This document shows positions 6,314 through 13,067 of a stretch of DNA of 14,286 nt, one piece after another (the first letter of the stretch is position 1; each line of letters opens with the position of its first letter). Location: assembly GCA_019418025.1 (NCBI GenBank), contig DYCR01000002.1, positions 126,148-140,433 of the forward strand. Reading direction: 5' to 3'. Origin of the DNA: Clostridiales bacterium (GTDB lineage: Bacteria > Bacillota > Clostridia > Oscillospirales > Oscillospiraceae). Below the pieces are notes generated by a model, which worked only from the letters and a program-made list of their open reading frames with translations, did not search any database and was not told where the DNA came from. Both the position numbers and the translations under genes were made by a program.

Positions 6314-8260
6314 TTACAGGTTTTTGGCAGCCTGATAGCTACAGGTAACTGCGTCTTTGATGTTGCCGAGCTTTGCCGCATCGCCGATCAGGTGATAGCT
6401 GACGCCGCAGGCCTTTAGACTCTCCTCCAGTTTGGGATCGATTTTGTATCCGGCGGCAAATACCAAGGTGTCGGCGTCGTCGATGCAGTATTCCTGATCG
6501 TTTTTGGTGTAGTAGATCTTGTCAGATTCCACTCGCTGAACCTTGGCACTGCAAATCATCTGCACGCCTTTTTTCATCATCCGCTGGACAAGGAGGCTGC
6601 GGCCCGGGCCGGATTCGTTGAGCATCACGCCGGGCATCATTTCCAGAATGACGACCTCCCGGTTTCGGGGGAACAGATCATTGACCAGCGGTGCAAGGTA
6701 GTCCGCCGTTTCGCAGCCAACGGAGCCGCCGCCGATGATCACGACCTTTCTGCCGGGGAAGGTTTTTCCGGAGAGGATATCGTCTGCGGTCATCCATTGC
6801 TTGAATCCGGTGAACGGAGGGATCACGATGGGGGAGGCGCCGGTGCCGGCAAGGACCTCATATCCGGCAAACTCAGTTCGCAGCATTTCCTCTGTCACGG
6901 TGCAGTTCAGTCTGACTTCCACCTGAACCTGCTTGAGCTTGTTTGCCATATACTTGATCATTCTGGTCAGATCCTGCTTTGCGATGGGGATGGATGCCAG
7001 CCGGACCAGTCCGCCCAGTGAATCCTCTTTTTCGCACAGAACAACGTGGTGTCCCCGTTTTGCCGCCACATAGGCAGCTTCCATGCCGGCGGGGCCGCCG
7101 CCGATCACCAGAACATTTTTCTTGACCTGAGCAGGCTCAAGCGTCTCTTCGTTCTCCGGCTCCAGAGAGGGATTGACCGTGCAGGCGACCCGATTGCCAA
7201 ACATGATGCCGTTCAGACATCTGAGGCACCCGATGCAGGGACGGATGCAGTCGGTCTGGCCGTGTTCGGCCTTTGTGACAAAGTCGGGGTCACACAGATT
7301 CGCCCGCCCAATCATGCAGATATCGGCACGACCGTTGGCAATCAGCTCCTCAGCGATCCAAGGCTCGACAATTCTGCCGACGGTGGCAACGGGGATCGAT
7401 ACGTGCTTCTTGATTTCTTCTGCCATCTTGACATGGGAGCCCATGGGGGTGCCGGGGGCAGGGATAGAGCTTCCGCGCATAATGGTGGTGCCGCCGGATA
7501 CGTGCAGAAAATCGACACCGGCCTTTTCCAGCTGCTTCGCCACATACACGGCGTCATTCAGATTCAAACCGCCGTCTGTGTACTCATCACCGGAAATGCG
7601 GACATCAATGATAAAGTCGCTGCCGCAGACCTTTCGCACTTCTGCGATCACCTCGAGGGTCAGCCGCAGGCGGGCATCCAGATCTCCGCCGTATTCATCG
7701 GTACGCTTATTATAAAGTGGAGACAGGAAACCGCCAAGCAGCCCGTGAGCGTGGGCGGCATGGATCTCGACGCCGTCTGCGCCGGCCTGCTGTACGCGTC
7801 CAGCAGCTTCACCGAATTGACGGATGATGACCTTCAACTCATCGACGGTCACGGCTCTGGGGGCTTCCTTTGCATAGTATGGCCCAACATTGGACGGCGC
7901 GATGAACCGGGGAGATCCCGGCAGGGAGAAGGCCATGAAGGCGGGGTGGAACAATTGGGGCAGGATCTTCGTGCCGTACCGGTGTACGGAGTCTGTCAGC
8001 TTTTTCCAACCGGGGATATATGAGTCGTTGCAGATGGACATATCACCGGGCAGGTATGTATATACAGGCTCAACTGTGGTCACCTCGGTGACGATCAGGC
8101 CTACGCCACCTCTTGCACGGGCGGTGTAATGCTCGATGAGTGCATCGGTAACATAGCCCCGGTCTGCCAGATTGGTGGAGATAGGCGGCATGAAAATACG
8201 GTTTTTTACAGTGGTATTTCCGATTTTGATCGGCGAAAAAAGATTTGGATATGGATTCAT
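6314..8260 (-). CDS. Old-yellow-enzyme-type FMN / 4Fe-4S / FAD reductase (2,4-dienoyl-CoA / 2-enoate reductase family)
   Basis: A 648-aa cytoplasmic flavoenzyme. Residues 1-335 are an OYE TIM barrel: LFSPIKIGNTTVKNRI, PQLFH, and DGVEIHAAHAHGLLGGFLSP with NKRTDEYGG. Cysteines C342, C345, C348 and C360 (PCIGCLRC, then GNRVACTVNP) bind one 4Fe-4S cluster. Residues 382-648 carry two Rossmann motifs, VIGGGPAGMEAA (FAD) and VIIGGGSVGCETA (pyridine nucleotide), ending in IGDAAKLGNI. Electrons would pass from NAD(P)H through FAD and Fe-S to FMN and on to an activated C=C or similar bond. Two oddities stand out: the cluster spacing is CxxCxxC, not the FadH CxxCxxxC, and the usual proton-donor Tyr of HxxHGY is His (H172). 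No Cys sits at the trimethylamine-dehydrogenase flavin-link position. AGAAGGGAG lies about 9 nt before the ATG. The substrate is unknown; the neighbouring AraC regulator may control it. Confidence 0.88.
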   Translation of the reverse strand: MNPYPNLFSPIKIGNTTVKNRIFMPPISTNLADRGYVTDALIEHYTARARGGVGLIVTEVTTVEPVYTYLPGDMSICNDSYIPGWKKLTDSVHRYGTKILPQLFHPAFMAFSLPGSPRFIAPSNVGPYYAKEAPRAVTVDELKVIIRQFGEAAGRVQQAGADGVEIHAAHAHGLLGGFLSPLYNKRTDEYGGDLDARLRLTLEVIAEVRKVCGSDFIIDVRISGDEYTDGGLNLNDAVYVAKQLEKAGVDFLHVSGGTTIMRGSSIPAPGTPMGSHVKMAEEIKKHVSIPVATVGRIVEPWIAEELIANGRADICMIGRANLCDPDFVTKAEHGQTDCIRPCIGCLRCLNGIMFGNRVACTVNPSLEPENEETLEPAQVKKNVLVIGGGPAGMEAAYVAAKRGHHVVLCEKEDSLGGLVRLASIPIAKQDLTRMIKYMANKLKQVQVEVRLNCTVTEEMLRTEFAGYEVLAGTGASPIVIPPFTGFKQWMTADDILSGKTFPGRKVVIIGGGSVGCETADYLAPLVNDLFPRNREVVILEMMPGVMLNESGPGRSLLVQRMMKKGVQMICSAKVQRVESDKIYYTKNDQEYCIDDADTLVFAAGYKIDPKLEESLKACGVSYHLIGDAAKLGNIKDAVTCSYQAAKNL

Positions 8261-8290
8261 CTTGTGACGCTCCCTTCTGTTATCGATACT

Positions 8291-8299
8291 ATTTTATCA
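8291..8299 (-). promoter_or_regulatory. Possible extended -10 promoter of the flavoprotein gene
   Basis: On the minus strand TGATAAAAT (8299-8291) fits an extended -10 (TGn plus TAAAAT) about 30 nt before the ATG. No good -35 box lies at the right distance, which is common for activator-dependent promoters. The 10-bp palindrome AACAGCTGTT (8337-8346) lies about 40 nt further upstream and could be a regulator site. Confidence 0.35.
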
Positions 8300-8395
8300 T
8301 ATTCATCGGGAAAATTCGCTGCGTGCGGTGGAAATCAACAGCTGTTTTTTGTCCTGTTCTTGCCGGATCATGGAATAAAGATGCGAAAATTGGAC

Positions 8396-8439
8396 AAAAA
8401 AGAACCCCTAGGGGAAACGGTTTTCACCGTCCCTTAGGG
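8396..8439 (-). terminator. Terminator whose stem begins inside the AraC-type coding end
   Basis: On the minus strand CCCTAAGGGACGGT (8439-8426) pairs with ACCGTTTCCCCTAGGG (8421-8406) around a GAAA-type loop, with one mismatch and a 2-nt bulge. A six-T run follows (8401-8396). The left arm encodes the last residues (IPKGR) and reaches the stop codon. It should separate the regulator transcript from the flavoprotein gene. Confidence 0.75.
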
Positions 8440-9500
8440 ATTTTCAGGATCATGCCGCCGTCTTTTTCGGCATTTATTTCGATGGGGCCGTGGGGAATGG
8501 TCACAATCAGCTGATCCTCTTTGCATCGGACTGAGATATGATCATCCTCTAATAATGGCTCGACGGATCGGTCGATCAGATGCTGAAGCAGCGCGTTCTG
8601 CTCCTGCTGTAAAACCATTTTCTGGCACGGGCTGTCTTGGCTGTATTTCATGTTATTCCGGAATTGTTTTCGATAGGCACTGGGAAGGATGCCGTAAAGC
8701 TCCCGAAATACCTCTGTGTAGGCCTTGGCACTGGGCAGACCGTAATCAAGTGCGATTTTTTGGATGCACTCCCGTCCCTCCAGCAGGACCTCCAGAGAAG
8801 CCCGGACCCGGACATAGGCCAGATACTTTACAAAGGGTATCCCGGTGAAGCGTTTGAGAAGCTTGGATGTGTAGGAAGGACTAAAGGATAGCTGCCGGGC
8901 GATCTCGTTCAGCGTCAGCTTTTCCTTGAAGTGATGATCGATATATTGGATGGCCTTCATGTAGTTTTCGTGATATTCGGTATGCAGGGGTAGTTCATCA
9001 ACAGAAAATGAGGTGGGAGAGGCGGCAATACAGACAAGCTCCATCATGATCACGTTCATACGGTATAGGTTGATGCAGTTGGTCGTGAGCTGCGACACAA
9101 GCTGCCCGAGCTTTTTCTGCAATTGAAAATAGGATTCTTTGTTTCTTGTTTTGGTGCAAACTGCCGTGACAAAGCCGGTGTGGATGTCGCCGACCATAGA
9201 ATCGGACATGCGGTCAAAATCGATATGCACCGTGAGGATGATGCTCGGATTGTTGGGAGACTTTTTGTGGAGCATATGGATATCATCAGGGGCGATCACG
9301 ATCATATCCTGTTCCTTGAGTGTACAGGAAAAATGGGGAGTGACAGCCTCATATGAACCCTTGAGAACATAGGAAATTTCCAGACTGGACTGTCTGGAAA
9401 AAATATTCCTGGAAAATCCGTTGATGCTCATGCTGAGCGGATAACCGAATTTTTGTCCTGAGAAATCATAGTAAAGATCCATGTTTTGCATATCTTTCAT
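8424..9500 (-). CDS. AraC-family transcriptional regulator with C-terminal extension
   Basis: A 358-aa cytoplasmic DNA-binding protein. Residues about 35-110 look like a cupin-type sensor (SLEISYVLKGSYEAV, DMIVIAPDDIHMLHK). Residues 178-280 form the double helix-turn-helix domain (LNEIARQLSFSPSYTSKLLKRFTG, then IQKIALDYGLPSAKAYTEVFRELYGILPSAYRKQ). About 75 residues follow the DNA-binding domain, ending in a short strand-rich part with HISVRC, LIVTIPHGPIEI and GGMILKIP; most AraC proteins end soon after the second helix-turn-helix, so this tail is unusual. The first ATG (9500) has GCAGGG directly against it; the second, at 9491, has AGGG 9 nt upstream and may be the real start (355 aa). It lies just upstream of the flavoprotein gene in the same direction but is separated by a terminator. 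That gene is a plausible target; the ligand is unknown. Confidence 0.87.
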   Translation of the reverse strand: MKDMQNMDLYYDFSGQKFGYPLSMSINGFSRNIFSRQSSLEISYVLKGSYEAVTPHFSCTLKEQDMIVIAPDDIHMLHKKSPNNPSIILTVHIDFDRMSDSMVGDIHTGFVTAVCTKTRNKESYFQLQKKLGQLVSQLTTNCINLYRMNVIMMELVCIAASPTSFSVDELPLHTEYHENYMKAIQYIDHHFKEKLTLNEIARQLSFSPSYTSKLLKRFTGIPFVKYLAYVRVRASLEVLLEGRECIQKIALDYGLPSAKAYTEVFRELYGILPSAYRKQFRNNMKYSQDSPCQKMVLQQEQNALLQHLIDRSVEPLLEDDHISVRCKEDQLIVTIPHGPIEINAEKDGGMILKIPKGR

Positions 9501-9537
9501 CCCTGCTTGTGAACTTTTTTAGTCGATTATAGATGCC

Positions 9538-9566
9538 ATTATATCTGAAAAGAGCGAAATAATCAA
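9538..9566 (-). promoter_or_regulatory. Promoter of the AraC-family gene
   Basis: On the minus strand TTGATT (9566-9561), 17 nt, then a perfect TATAAT (9543-9538). A second TATAAT occurs at 9531-9526. The promoter begins about 20 nt beyond the terminator of the upstream hydrolase gene, so the two genes are separate transcription units. Confidence 0.65.
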
Positions 9567-9584
9567 GGATGGATCATGAAAAGG

Positions 9585-9624
9585 AAAAATGCCCCCTGCG
9601 CGGTGCATGTACTGCGCAGGGGGC
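9585..9624 (-). terminator. Intrinsic terminator of the hydrolase gene
   Basis: A perfect 11-bp GC-rich stem, GCCCCCTGCGC with GCGCAGGGGGC (9624-9614 and 9601-9591), with a 12-nt loop. It is followed on the minus strand by A and five T residues. It lies about 50 nt after the stop codon of the hydrolase. Confidence 0.88.
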
Positions 9625-9675
9625 TGGGTTTCGTTTGCAAGGTATCTGGGACAGCTTTGGGAATCAGACCGGGGA

Positions 9676-10614
9676 TTACTTCAGCATTTCTGCAAAGAAC
9701 GCTCCGGTTGCATCGATTGCAGTGTTCAGTGACTTCAGATCAGGCTCGGAGAATACATTGAAGGTATGGTCCATGCCATCGATCATGAAGGTCTTGGAAG
9801 CTTCGTTGGAGCTTGCCTGCACGATCTTTTCTGCCCATTCGGGGGCAACTGCGGTATCCTCTGTGCCCTGAACAGCCAGAACGGGGCCGGTAAATGCGGA
9901 GAATTCACCCAGAACATCGGTATTGCGTGCATCTTCGCACCACTGCAGAGAAACGTGCAGAGGCTCGCGCCAGTCAAAGTTCATGACAAAGAAGCCGTTT
10001 TCCTTCGCCTCTTCATAAAGCTCATCTGTCAGCATGCTCCCTGTGTTGGGGGCGCCGGCCCAAGTGACAACGGCTTTGAATACATCGGGGTTCCATGCAG
10101 CGCTCAGCATGGCGTCCTTGCCGCCTTGGCTCCAGCCCATAACACCGATTTTTTCTGCGTCGATGTATTCAAGACCTGCCATATAGTTGGCTGCGGCCAC
10201 TGCATCGGCAGCTGCGCTCTGGAAGGTGTAGCCGGTGTAGTCTGCCTCGGAATCGCCGCTGCCCATGAAGTCGATGCGGATCGTTGCAATGTCGTATTTT
10301 TCTGCGAGGATCTTTGCGGCATGTGTGTAGCCGTCACCGACCTCATTCCGCTGAGATCCGGTGCCGTGCAGCATGACAACGGCGGGATGTTTTCCCTCTG
10401 TGTTGGGGATAGATACGGTTGCGGGGATCTGGTGATCTCCGCCGTCCACGTTGACCACGGTTTCTGTAAAAGCTTCTGATGTGCCGGAAGTTTCGGTGAT
10501 CGTTTCATTTTCTGCAGCACCGGTGGTTTCGGTGTTGGCATCTGCGCCAGCAGCGCATGCAGCCATACCAAGGGCCATGGAAAGCGCCAGCAGAAGCGTA
10601 ATTGTTTTTTTCAT
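9676..10614 (-). CDS. Lipoprotein alpha/beta hydrolase (esterase, dienelactone/cinnamoyl-esterase-like)
   Basis: A 312-aa exported hydrolase. The start at 10614 gives a lipoprotein signal MKKTITLLLALSMALGMAAC with lipobox Cys20, preceded by AAGGAG with 9 nt spacing; the in-frame ATG 33 nt upstream lacks this logic. Residues 21-50 are a Thr/Glu/Ala-rich linker typical of surface lipoproteins. The hydrolase fold runs from about 60 to 312, with VVMLHGTGSQRNE (oxyanion region), IDFMGSGDSE, nucleophile GWSQGG (S162), GTEDTAVAP (D253) and GMDHTF (H283): a complete catalytic triad. It should be anchored on the outer face of the cytoplasmic membrane and split an ester or amide. The sequence resembles feruloyl/cinnamoyl esterases, but the substrate is not decided. 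It is a single-gene unit with its own promoter and terminator. Confidence 0.87.
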   Translation of the reverse strand: MKKTITLLLALSMALGMAACAAGADANTETTGAAENETITETSGTSEAFTETVVNVDGGDHQIPATVSIPNTEGKHPAVVMLHGTGSQRNEVGDGYTHAAKILAEKYDIATIRIDFMGSGDSEADYTGYTFQSAAADAVAAANYMAGLEYIDAEKIGVMGWSQGGKDAMLSAAWNPDVFKAVVTWAGAPNTGSMLTDELYEEAKENGFFVMNFDWREPLHVSLQWCEDARNTDVLGEFSAFTGPVLAVQGTEDTAVAPEWAEKIVQASSNEASKTFMIDGMDHTFNVFSEPDLKSLNTAIDATGAFFAEMLK

Positions 10615-10656
10615 ATGGAATCGCTCCTTGTTTTGATTTCGTCCCAAACGAGGAAT

Positions 10657-10685
10657 ATTATATCAGCAGTGACAGCCTGTGTCAA
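10657..10685 (-). promoter_or_regulatory. Perfect-consensus promoter of the hydrolase gene, with overlapping dyad
   Basis: On the minus strand TTGACA (10685-10680), exactly 17 nt, then TATAAT (10662-10657): a full sigma-A consensus at both boxes with ideal spacing. A 15-bp dyad, TGACA-N5-TGTCA (10670-10684), overlaps the -35 and could be an operator that holds this strong promoter down. Confidence 0.85.
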
Positions 10686-10777
10686 ATTCAATTATTTCTT
10701 TGCAGTTATGGACGGTGTGCGGTGGCTGTATATGAGGGATGGGGCTCGGATTTGTCAGAGATACCCAGACCGGTTGG

Positions 10778-10806
10778 TTGAAAAGTGTTTCGTCATGTGG
10801 TACCAT
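10778..10806 (+). promoter_or_regulatory. Possible promoter of the small P-loop kinase gene
   Basis: TTGAAA (10778-10783), 17 nt, TACCAT (10801-10806), with TGG just before the -10 (extended -10). A start near 10813 gives a leader of about 120 nt. The rest of the 10686-10933 gap shows no gene I can support. Confidence 0.4.
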
Positions 10807-10933
10807 GTAAAGCAATGAAGATGGATGCGATTGCGCTGTGACAGAAAACAGCTCTGTAACGTATCCGGGGATTGATCTAAAAATAAAGGGAAATCAAAAC
10901 AAAAATACAGAGAATCGTTTGGAGGAGAATGAA

Positions 10934-11389
10934 ATGGTTATAGCGATCATTGGGGAAAGCTGCACGGGGAAATCTACCCTTGCAAAGCAAATCAGGGAAC
11001 AGATCGGCGGTGAAATTTACACAGGAAAAGACTATCTGCGCCTTGCCAAGAGCGAGGGGATTGCCCAGAAGCTGTTCCAGAAAAAGCTGCAGGAAGCTGT
11101 TGCAGGAGAGAATATCATCTATGTGATTTCCGAAACGGAGCATCTGTCTTTGCTTCCGGAAAAAGCGGTTCGTATTCTGGTCACAGCGGAGTTGGAGCAA
11201 ATCAAATCGCGTTTTGCACAGCGGATGCACGGGAACCTTCCTGCACCTGTGGCGACTATGCTGGAAAGAAAGCATGGGTGCTTTGACGGCATCGTTCATG
11301 ACATTCATGTGATCTCCGGTGAAACGAAAATCGAGGACGTATATCATCAACTCAGCAGCCTGACGTTATCAGTGTCGTCAGGAGATTAA
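10934..11389 (+). CDS. Small P-loop nucleotide-binding protein, kinase-like
   Basis: A 151-aa protein opening with a strand and Walker A loop, MVIAIIGESCTGKST (G7-T15), as in small nucleoside or shikimate-type kinases. A hydrophobic strand IIYVISE (61-67) could hold the second acidic site. RFAQRMHGNLPAPVATMLERKHG (93-115) resembles the Arg-rich lid of such kinases. The ATG at 10934 is supported by GGAGGAG (10921-10927), 6 nt upstream; an in-frame ATG at 10838 has no such site. It appears to be alone in its transcript, facing the convergent membrane-protein gene. I do not recognise a specific family; phosphoryl transfer is inferred from the Walker A motif, and the substrate is unknown. Confidence 0.7.
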   Translation: MVIAIIGESCTGKSTLAKQIREQIGGEIYTGKDYLRLAKSEGIAQKLFQKKLQEAVAGENIIYVISETEHLSLLPEKAVRILVTAELEQIKSRFAQRMHGNLPAPVATMLERKHGCFDGIVHDIHVISGETKIEDVYHQLSSLTLSVSSGD

Positions 11390-11400
11390 AGCCGTTTTTT
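11359..11400 (+). terminator. Weak terminator candidate at the end of the P-loop gene
   Basis: A perfect 7-bp stem, CCTGACG (11359-11365) with CGTCAGG (11376-11382), lies in the last codons; a six-T run sits at 11395-11400. The 12-nt gap between stem and T run is longer than usual, so function is doubtful. Confidence 0.3.
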
Positions 11401-11418
11401 GTCATTTAATCCAGACCG

Positions 11419-12081
11419 TCAAAGGTTTTTTGGACTGTTTTGTGCGATAAATGCCCTTGCGGCATCAGTGAGCGGATCGTGTTTTCCGTAAATATTGCGG
11501 ATCATGAGTCCAACCACCACAAGTGTCCCGATCAGACAGACGAGCATATCTCCCATGGTATCGGCAACTCCGGTGTCCAGAACGTGCTGCAAATCTCTGC
11601 CCATAATGGGAGCAAGGGCATATTCACACAGTTCAAACATCCCTGCTACGGCCATGGATGCAAAAAATACAAAAAAGCATGGGGTAGCAGGATTTGCCCC
11701 CTGACTGCTGTGGTGACGCTCCAGCATCTCATAAAATGCCAGAGCCATGATGCCCACAAAAACACCGGACAGGCAGTGCACCAGCTTGTCAAATCCCGGA
11801 ATCAGACTGTAAACAGAGGCTGCACCGCCCAGTGTCCATCCCAAATAGGAGAAAACATAGATGTAGGTCTCCAACTGCCATCCCCCCTGCCAGTGGAACA
11901 GCCGCCGTGCAAAGGAAAGACCCGGAATGACCAGCAGGGTGCTGAGAGGCAGCAGGCTGTCATAGGCATTTTTGTGGATCAGACCGTTTACGGTTAGAAA
12001 AATTGCAGTGAGCACATAGATGATTTGAACAATGCGCAGAATCTTTTGATACTTCTGATCTTTTTGAATAAGACGTTCCAT
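11419..12081 (-). CDS. Six-helix membrane protein, DUF2238/YjdF-like
   Basis: A 220-aa integral membrane protein with about six hydrophobic segments (roughly 17-36, 43-58, 73-95, 101-119, 135-156, 175-195). Conserved-looking polar residues sit within or at the edges of the helices: DKLVH (98-102), FELCEY (149-154), GRDLQHVLDTGVADTMGDML (161-180). This spread of acidic and Gln residues recalls the DUF2238/YjdF family of unknown function. GGGAGG lies 7 nt before the ATG. It has its own promoter and converges on the P-loop gene; no clear terminator is seen after it. The acidic pattern would suit metal or lipid-head-group binding, but this is a guess and no activity can be assigned. Confidence 0.7.
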   Translation of the reverse strand: MERLIQKDQKYQKILRIVQIIYVLTAIFLTVNGLIHKNAYDSLLPLSTLLVIPGLSFARRLFHWQGGWQLETYIYVFSYLGWTLGGAASVYSLIPGFDKLVHCLSGVFVGIMALAFYEMLERHHSSQGANPATPCFFVFFASMAVAGMFELCEYALAPIMGRDLQHVLDTGVADTMGDMLVCLIGTLVVVGLMIRNIYGKHDPLTDAARAFIAQNSPKNL

Positions 12082-12136
12082 TACATATCCTCCCGAATTG
12101 TACAGCGTGATCTCTCATGTGTGATTGTCTTTTCAT

Positions 12137-12145
12137 ATCATAGCA
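12137..12145 (-). promoter_or_regulatory. Extended -10 promoter of the membrane-protein gene
   Basis: On the minus strand TGCTATGAT (12145-12137) is an extended -10 element about 55 nt before the ATG. No good -35 box is present at 17 nt. Confidence 0.4.
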
Positions 12146-12351
12146 CATAAAGAGGGGAGATGCATAAACTCAAAATAAACATCAGATGTTTTTTATCAAA
12201 ATAGTCTGAGGTAATAGACGGGGCTTTATCTCCTTTTGTTGAGTAGTGTACAGGGAGATTTTGAAAAGATTAACCTTCATGAGCGATATCCGGAATATTG
12301 GCGCTTCTGTAAGGGAATACTTTTTGTGCAGGGAAATTTTTAAAAAGGTTC
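12146..12351. other. AT-rich intergenic stretch without a supported gene
   Basis: Between the two divergent promoters I find no open frame with a ribosome binding site and no RNA gene I recognise. AACAT-CAG-ATGTT followed by a T run (about 12178-12195) is a small hairpin of doubtful meaning. Confidence 0.5.
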
Positions 12352-12380
12352 TTGACAAATTGAGTTAAATGAGATATGAT
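12352..12380 (+). promoter_or_regulatory. Strong promoter of ahpC
   Basis: TTGACA (12352-12357), 17 nt, TATGAT (12375-12380); the start should be near 12387. The leader to the ATG at 12453 is about 66 nt. Confidence 0.82.
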
Positions 12381-12388
12381 CCAGTCAA

Positions 12389-12406
12389 GGTTAGTTTTAA
12401 CTAACC
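12389..12406 (+). promoter_or_regulatory. 18-bp palindromic operator at the ahpC transcription start
   Basis: GGTTAGTT-TT-AACTAACC is a perfect 8-bp inverted repeat with a 2-nt centre, lying across the first transcribed bases, where a bound repressor would block the promoter. It is unlike the PerR box. The GTTAG/CTAAC halves recall DtxR-type metal-regulator sites, but the regulator cannot be named from this alone. Confidence 0.65.
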
Positions 12407-12452
12407 AAATTTACTTGATTCATAATGATTTTTACGAATGGAGGAGTTTATT

Positions 12453-13016
12453 ATGTCCCTGATTCAAAAAGAAATTTCTGATTTTTCTGTGCAGTGCTAC
12501 CAAAACGGTGCATTCCGGCCTGTAACCAAACGGGATGTGCTGGGGAAGTGGAGCGTCTTTTTCTTCTATCCCGCTGACTTCACCTTTGTGTGCCCGACCG
12601 AACTGGAGGATCTTGCAAACTTGTACAGCAAGTTCCAGGAAATCGACTGCGAAATTTATTCTGTTTCCTGTGACACCCATTTTGTCCACAAGGCTTGGCA
12701 CGACGTCTCAGAGCGTATCCAGAAGATTCATTATCCCATGCTGGCAGACCCCACCCATGCACTGGCAAAGGACTTTGAAGTTTATATTGAAGCAGACGGT
12801 CTGGCAGAGCGCGGCAGTTTTATCGTCAATCCGGAGGGTAAAATTGTGGCCTACGAGGTGATTGCCGGAAACGTGGGGCGCAACGCGGAGGAGCTGCTTC
12901 GCCGGGTACAGGCCAGCCAGTTTGTGGCCAAGCACGGTGATGAGGTTTGCCCTGCTAAGTGGCAGCCCGGTGCACAGACGCTGAAGCCCAGTCTGGATCT
13001 GGTTGGTCAGCTGTAA
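12453..13016 (+). CDS. ahpC: AhpC-type 2-Cys peroxiredoxin
   Basis: A 187-aa cytosolic peroxidase that reduces hydrogen peroxide, organic hydroperoxides and probably peroxynitrite. FFYPADFTFVCPTE (37-50) contains the peroxidatic Cys47 with its Thr and Pro, R120 in AERGSFIVNP completes the active site, and EVCPAKW (164-170) carries the resolving Cys166. Length and the LDLVGQL end match AhpC of the 186-188-aa type. The start at 12453 has GGAGGAG 6 nt upstream; an ATG at 12438 in the same frame lacks one. The gene is driven by a strong promoter with an overlapping palindrome, so induction by oxidant or metal stress is likely. The flavoprotein gene 51 nt downstream is its expected electron donor. 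Confidence 0.95.
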   Translation: MSLIQKEISDFSVQCYQNGAFRPVTKRDVLGKWSVFFFYPADFTFVCPTELEDLANLYSKFQEIDCEIYSVSCDTHFVHKAWHDVSERIQKIHYPMLADPTHALAKDFEVYIEADGLAERGSFIVNPEGKIVAYEVIAGNVGRNAEELLRRVQASQFVAKHGDEVCPAKWQPGAQTLKPSLDLVGQL

Positions 13017-13018
13017 TA

Positions 13019-13063
13019 TTCACCGGAACAGAAAATGGATAAGTTATTGTTCTGGTAGGTGAA
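13019..13063 (+). repeat. Interrupted inverted repeat covering the ribosome binding site of the reductase gene
   Basis: TTCACC (13019-13024) pairs with GGTGAA (13058-13063), and inside it GAACA (13026-13030) pairs with TGTTC (13048-13052) around a 17-nt loop. The right arm overlaps AGGTGA, the likely ribosome binding site. It could lower the reductase level relative to ahpC or mark an RNA processing site. Confidence 0.45.
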
Positions 13064-13067
13064 GTTT

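Noticed and set aside
7046..8023. A 325-codon open frame on the plus strand opposite the flavoprotein gene
   Set aside because: It is a mirror of the coding strand's codon bias; the minus-strand frame encodes a complete OYE/Fe-S/FAD protein with all motifs.
6314..8260. Trimethylamine dehydrogenase, tempting because of the adjacent choline operon
   Set aside because: The CxxCxxC spacing is similar, but the flavin-linking Cys is replaced (MPPIST region). The gene is convergent with the choline operon and separated by a terminator.
6314..8260. Bilirubin reductase BilR
   Set aside because: As I recall, BilR carries an Asp-Arg pair at the proton-donor position; this protein has HAAHAHG instead.
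8403..8414. Palindrome CCCCTAGGGG as a stand-alone operator
   Set aside because: It is better explained as part of the right arm of the AraC-gene terminator hairpin.
9766..10479. A 237-codon plus-strand frame opposite the lipoprotein hydrolase
   Set aside because: No ribosome binding site or recognisable domain, and the opposite strand has a signal peptide and a full catalytic triad.
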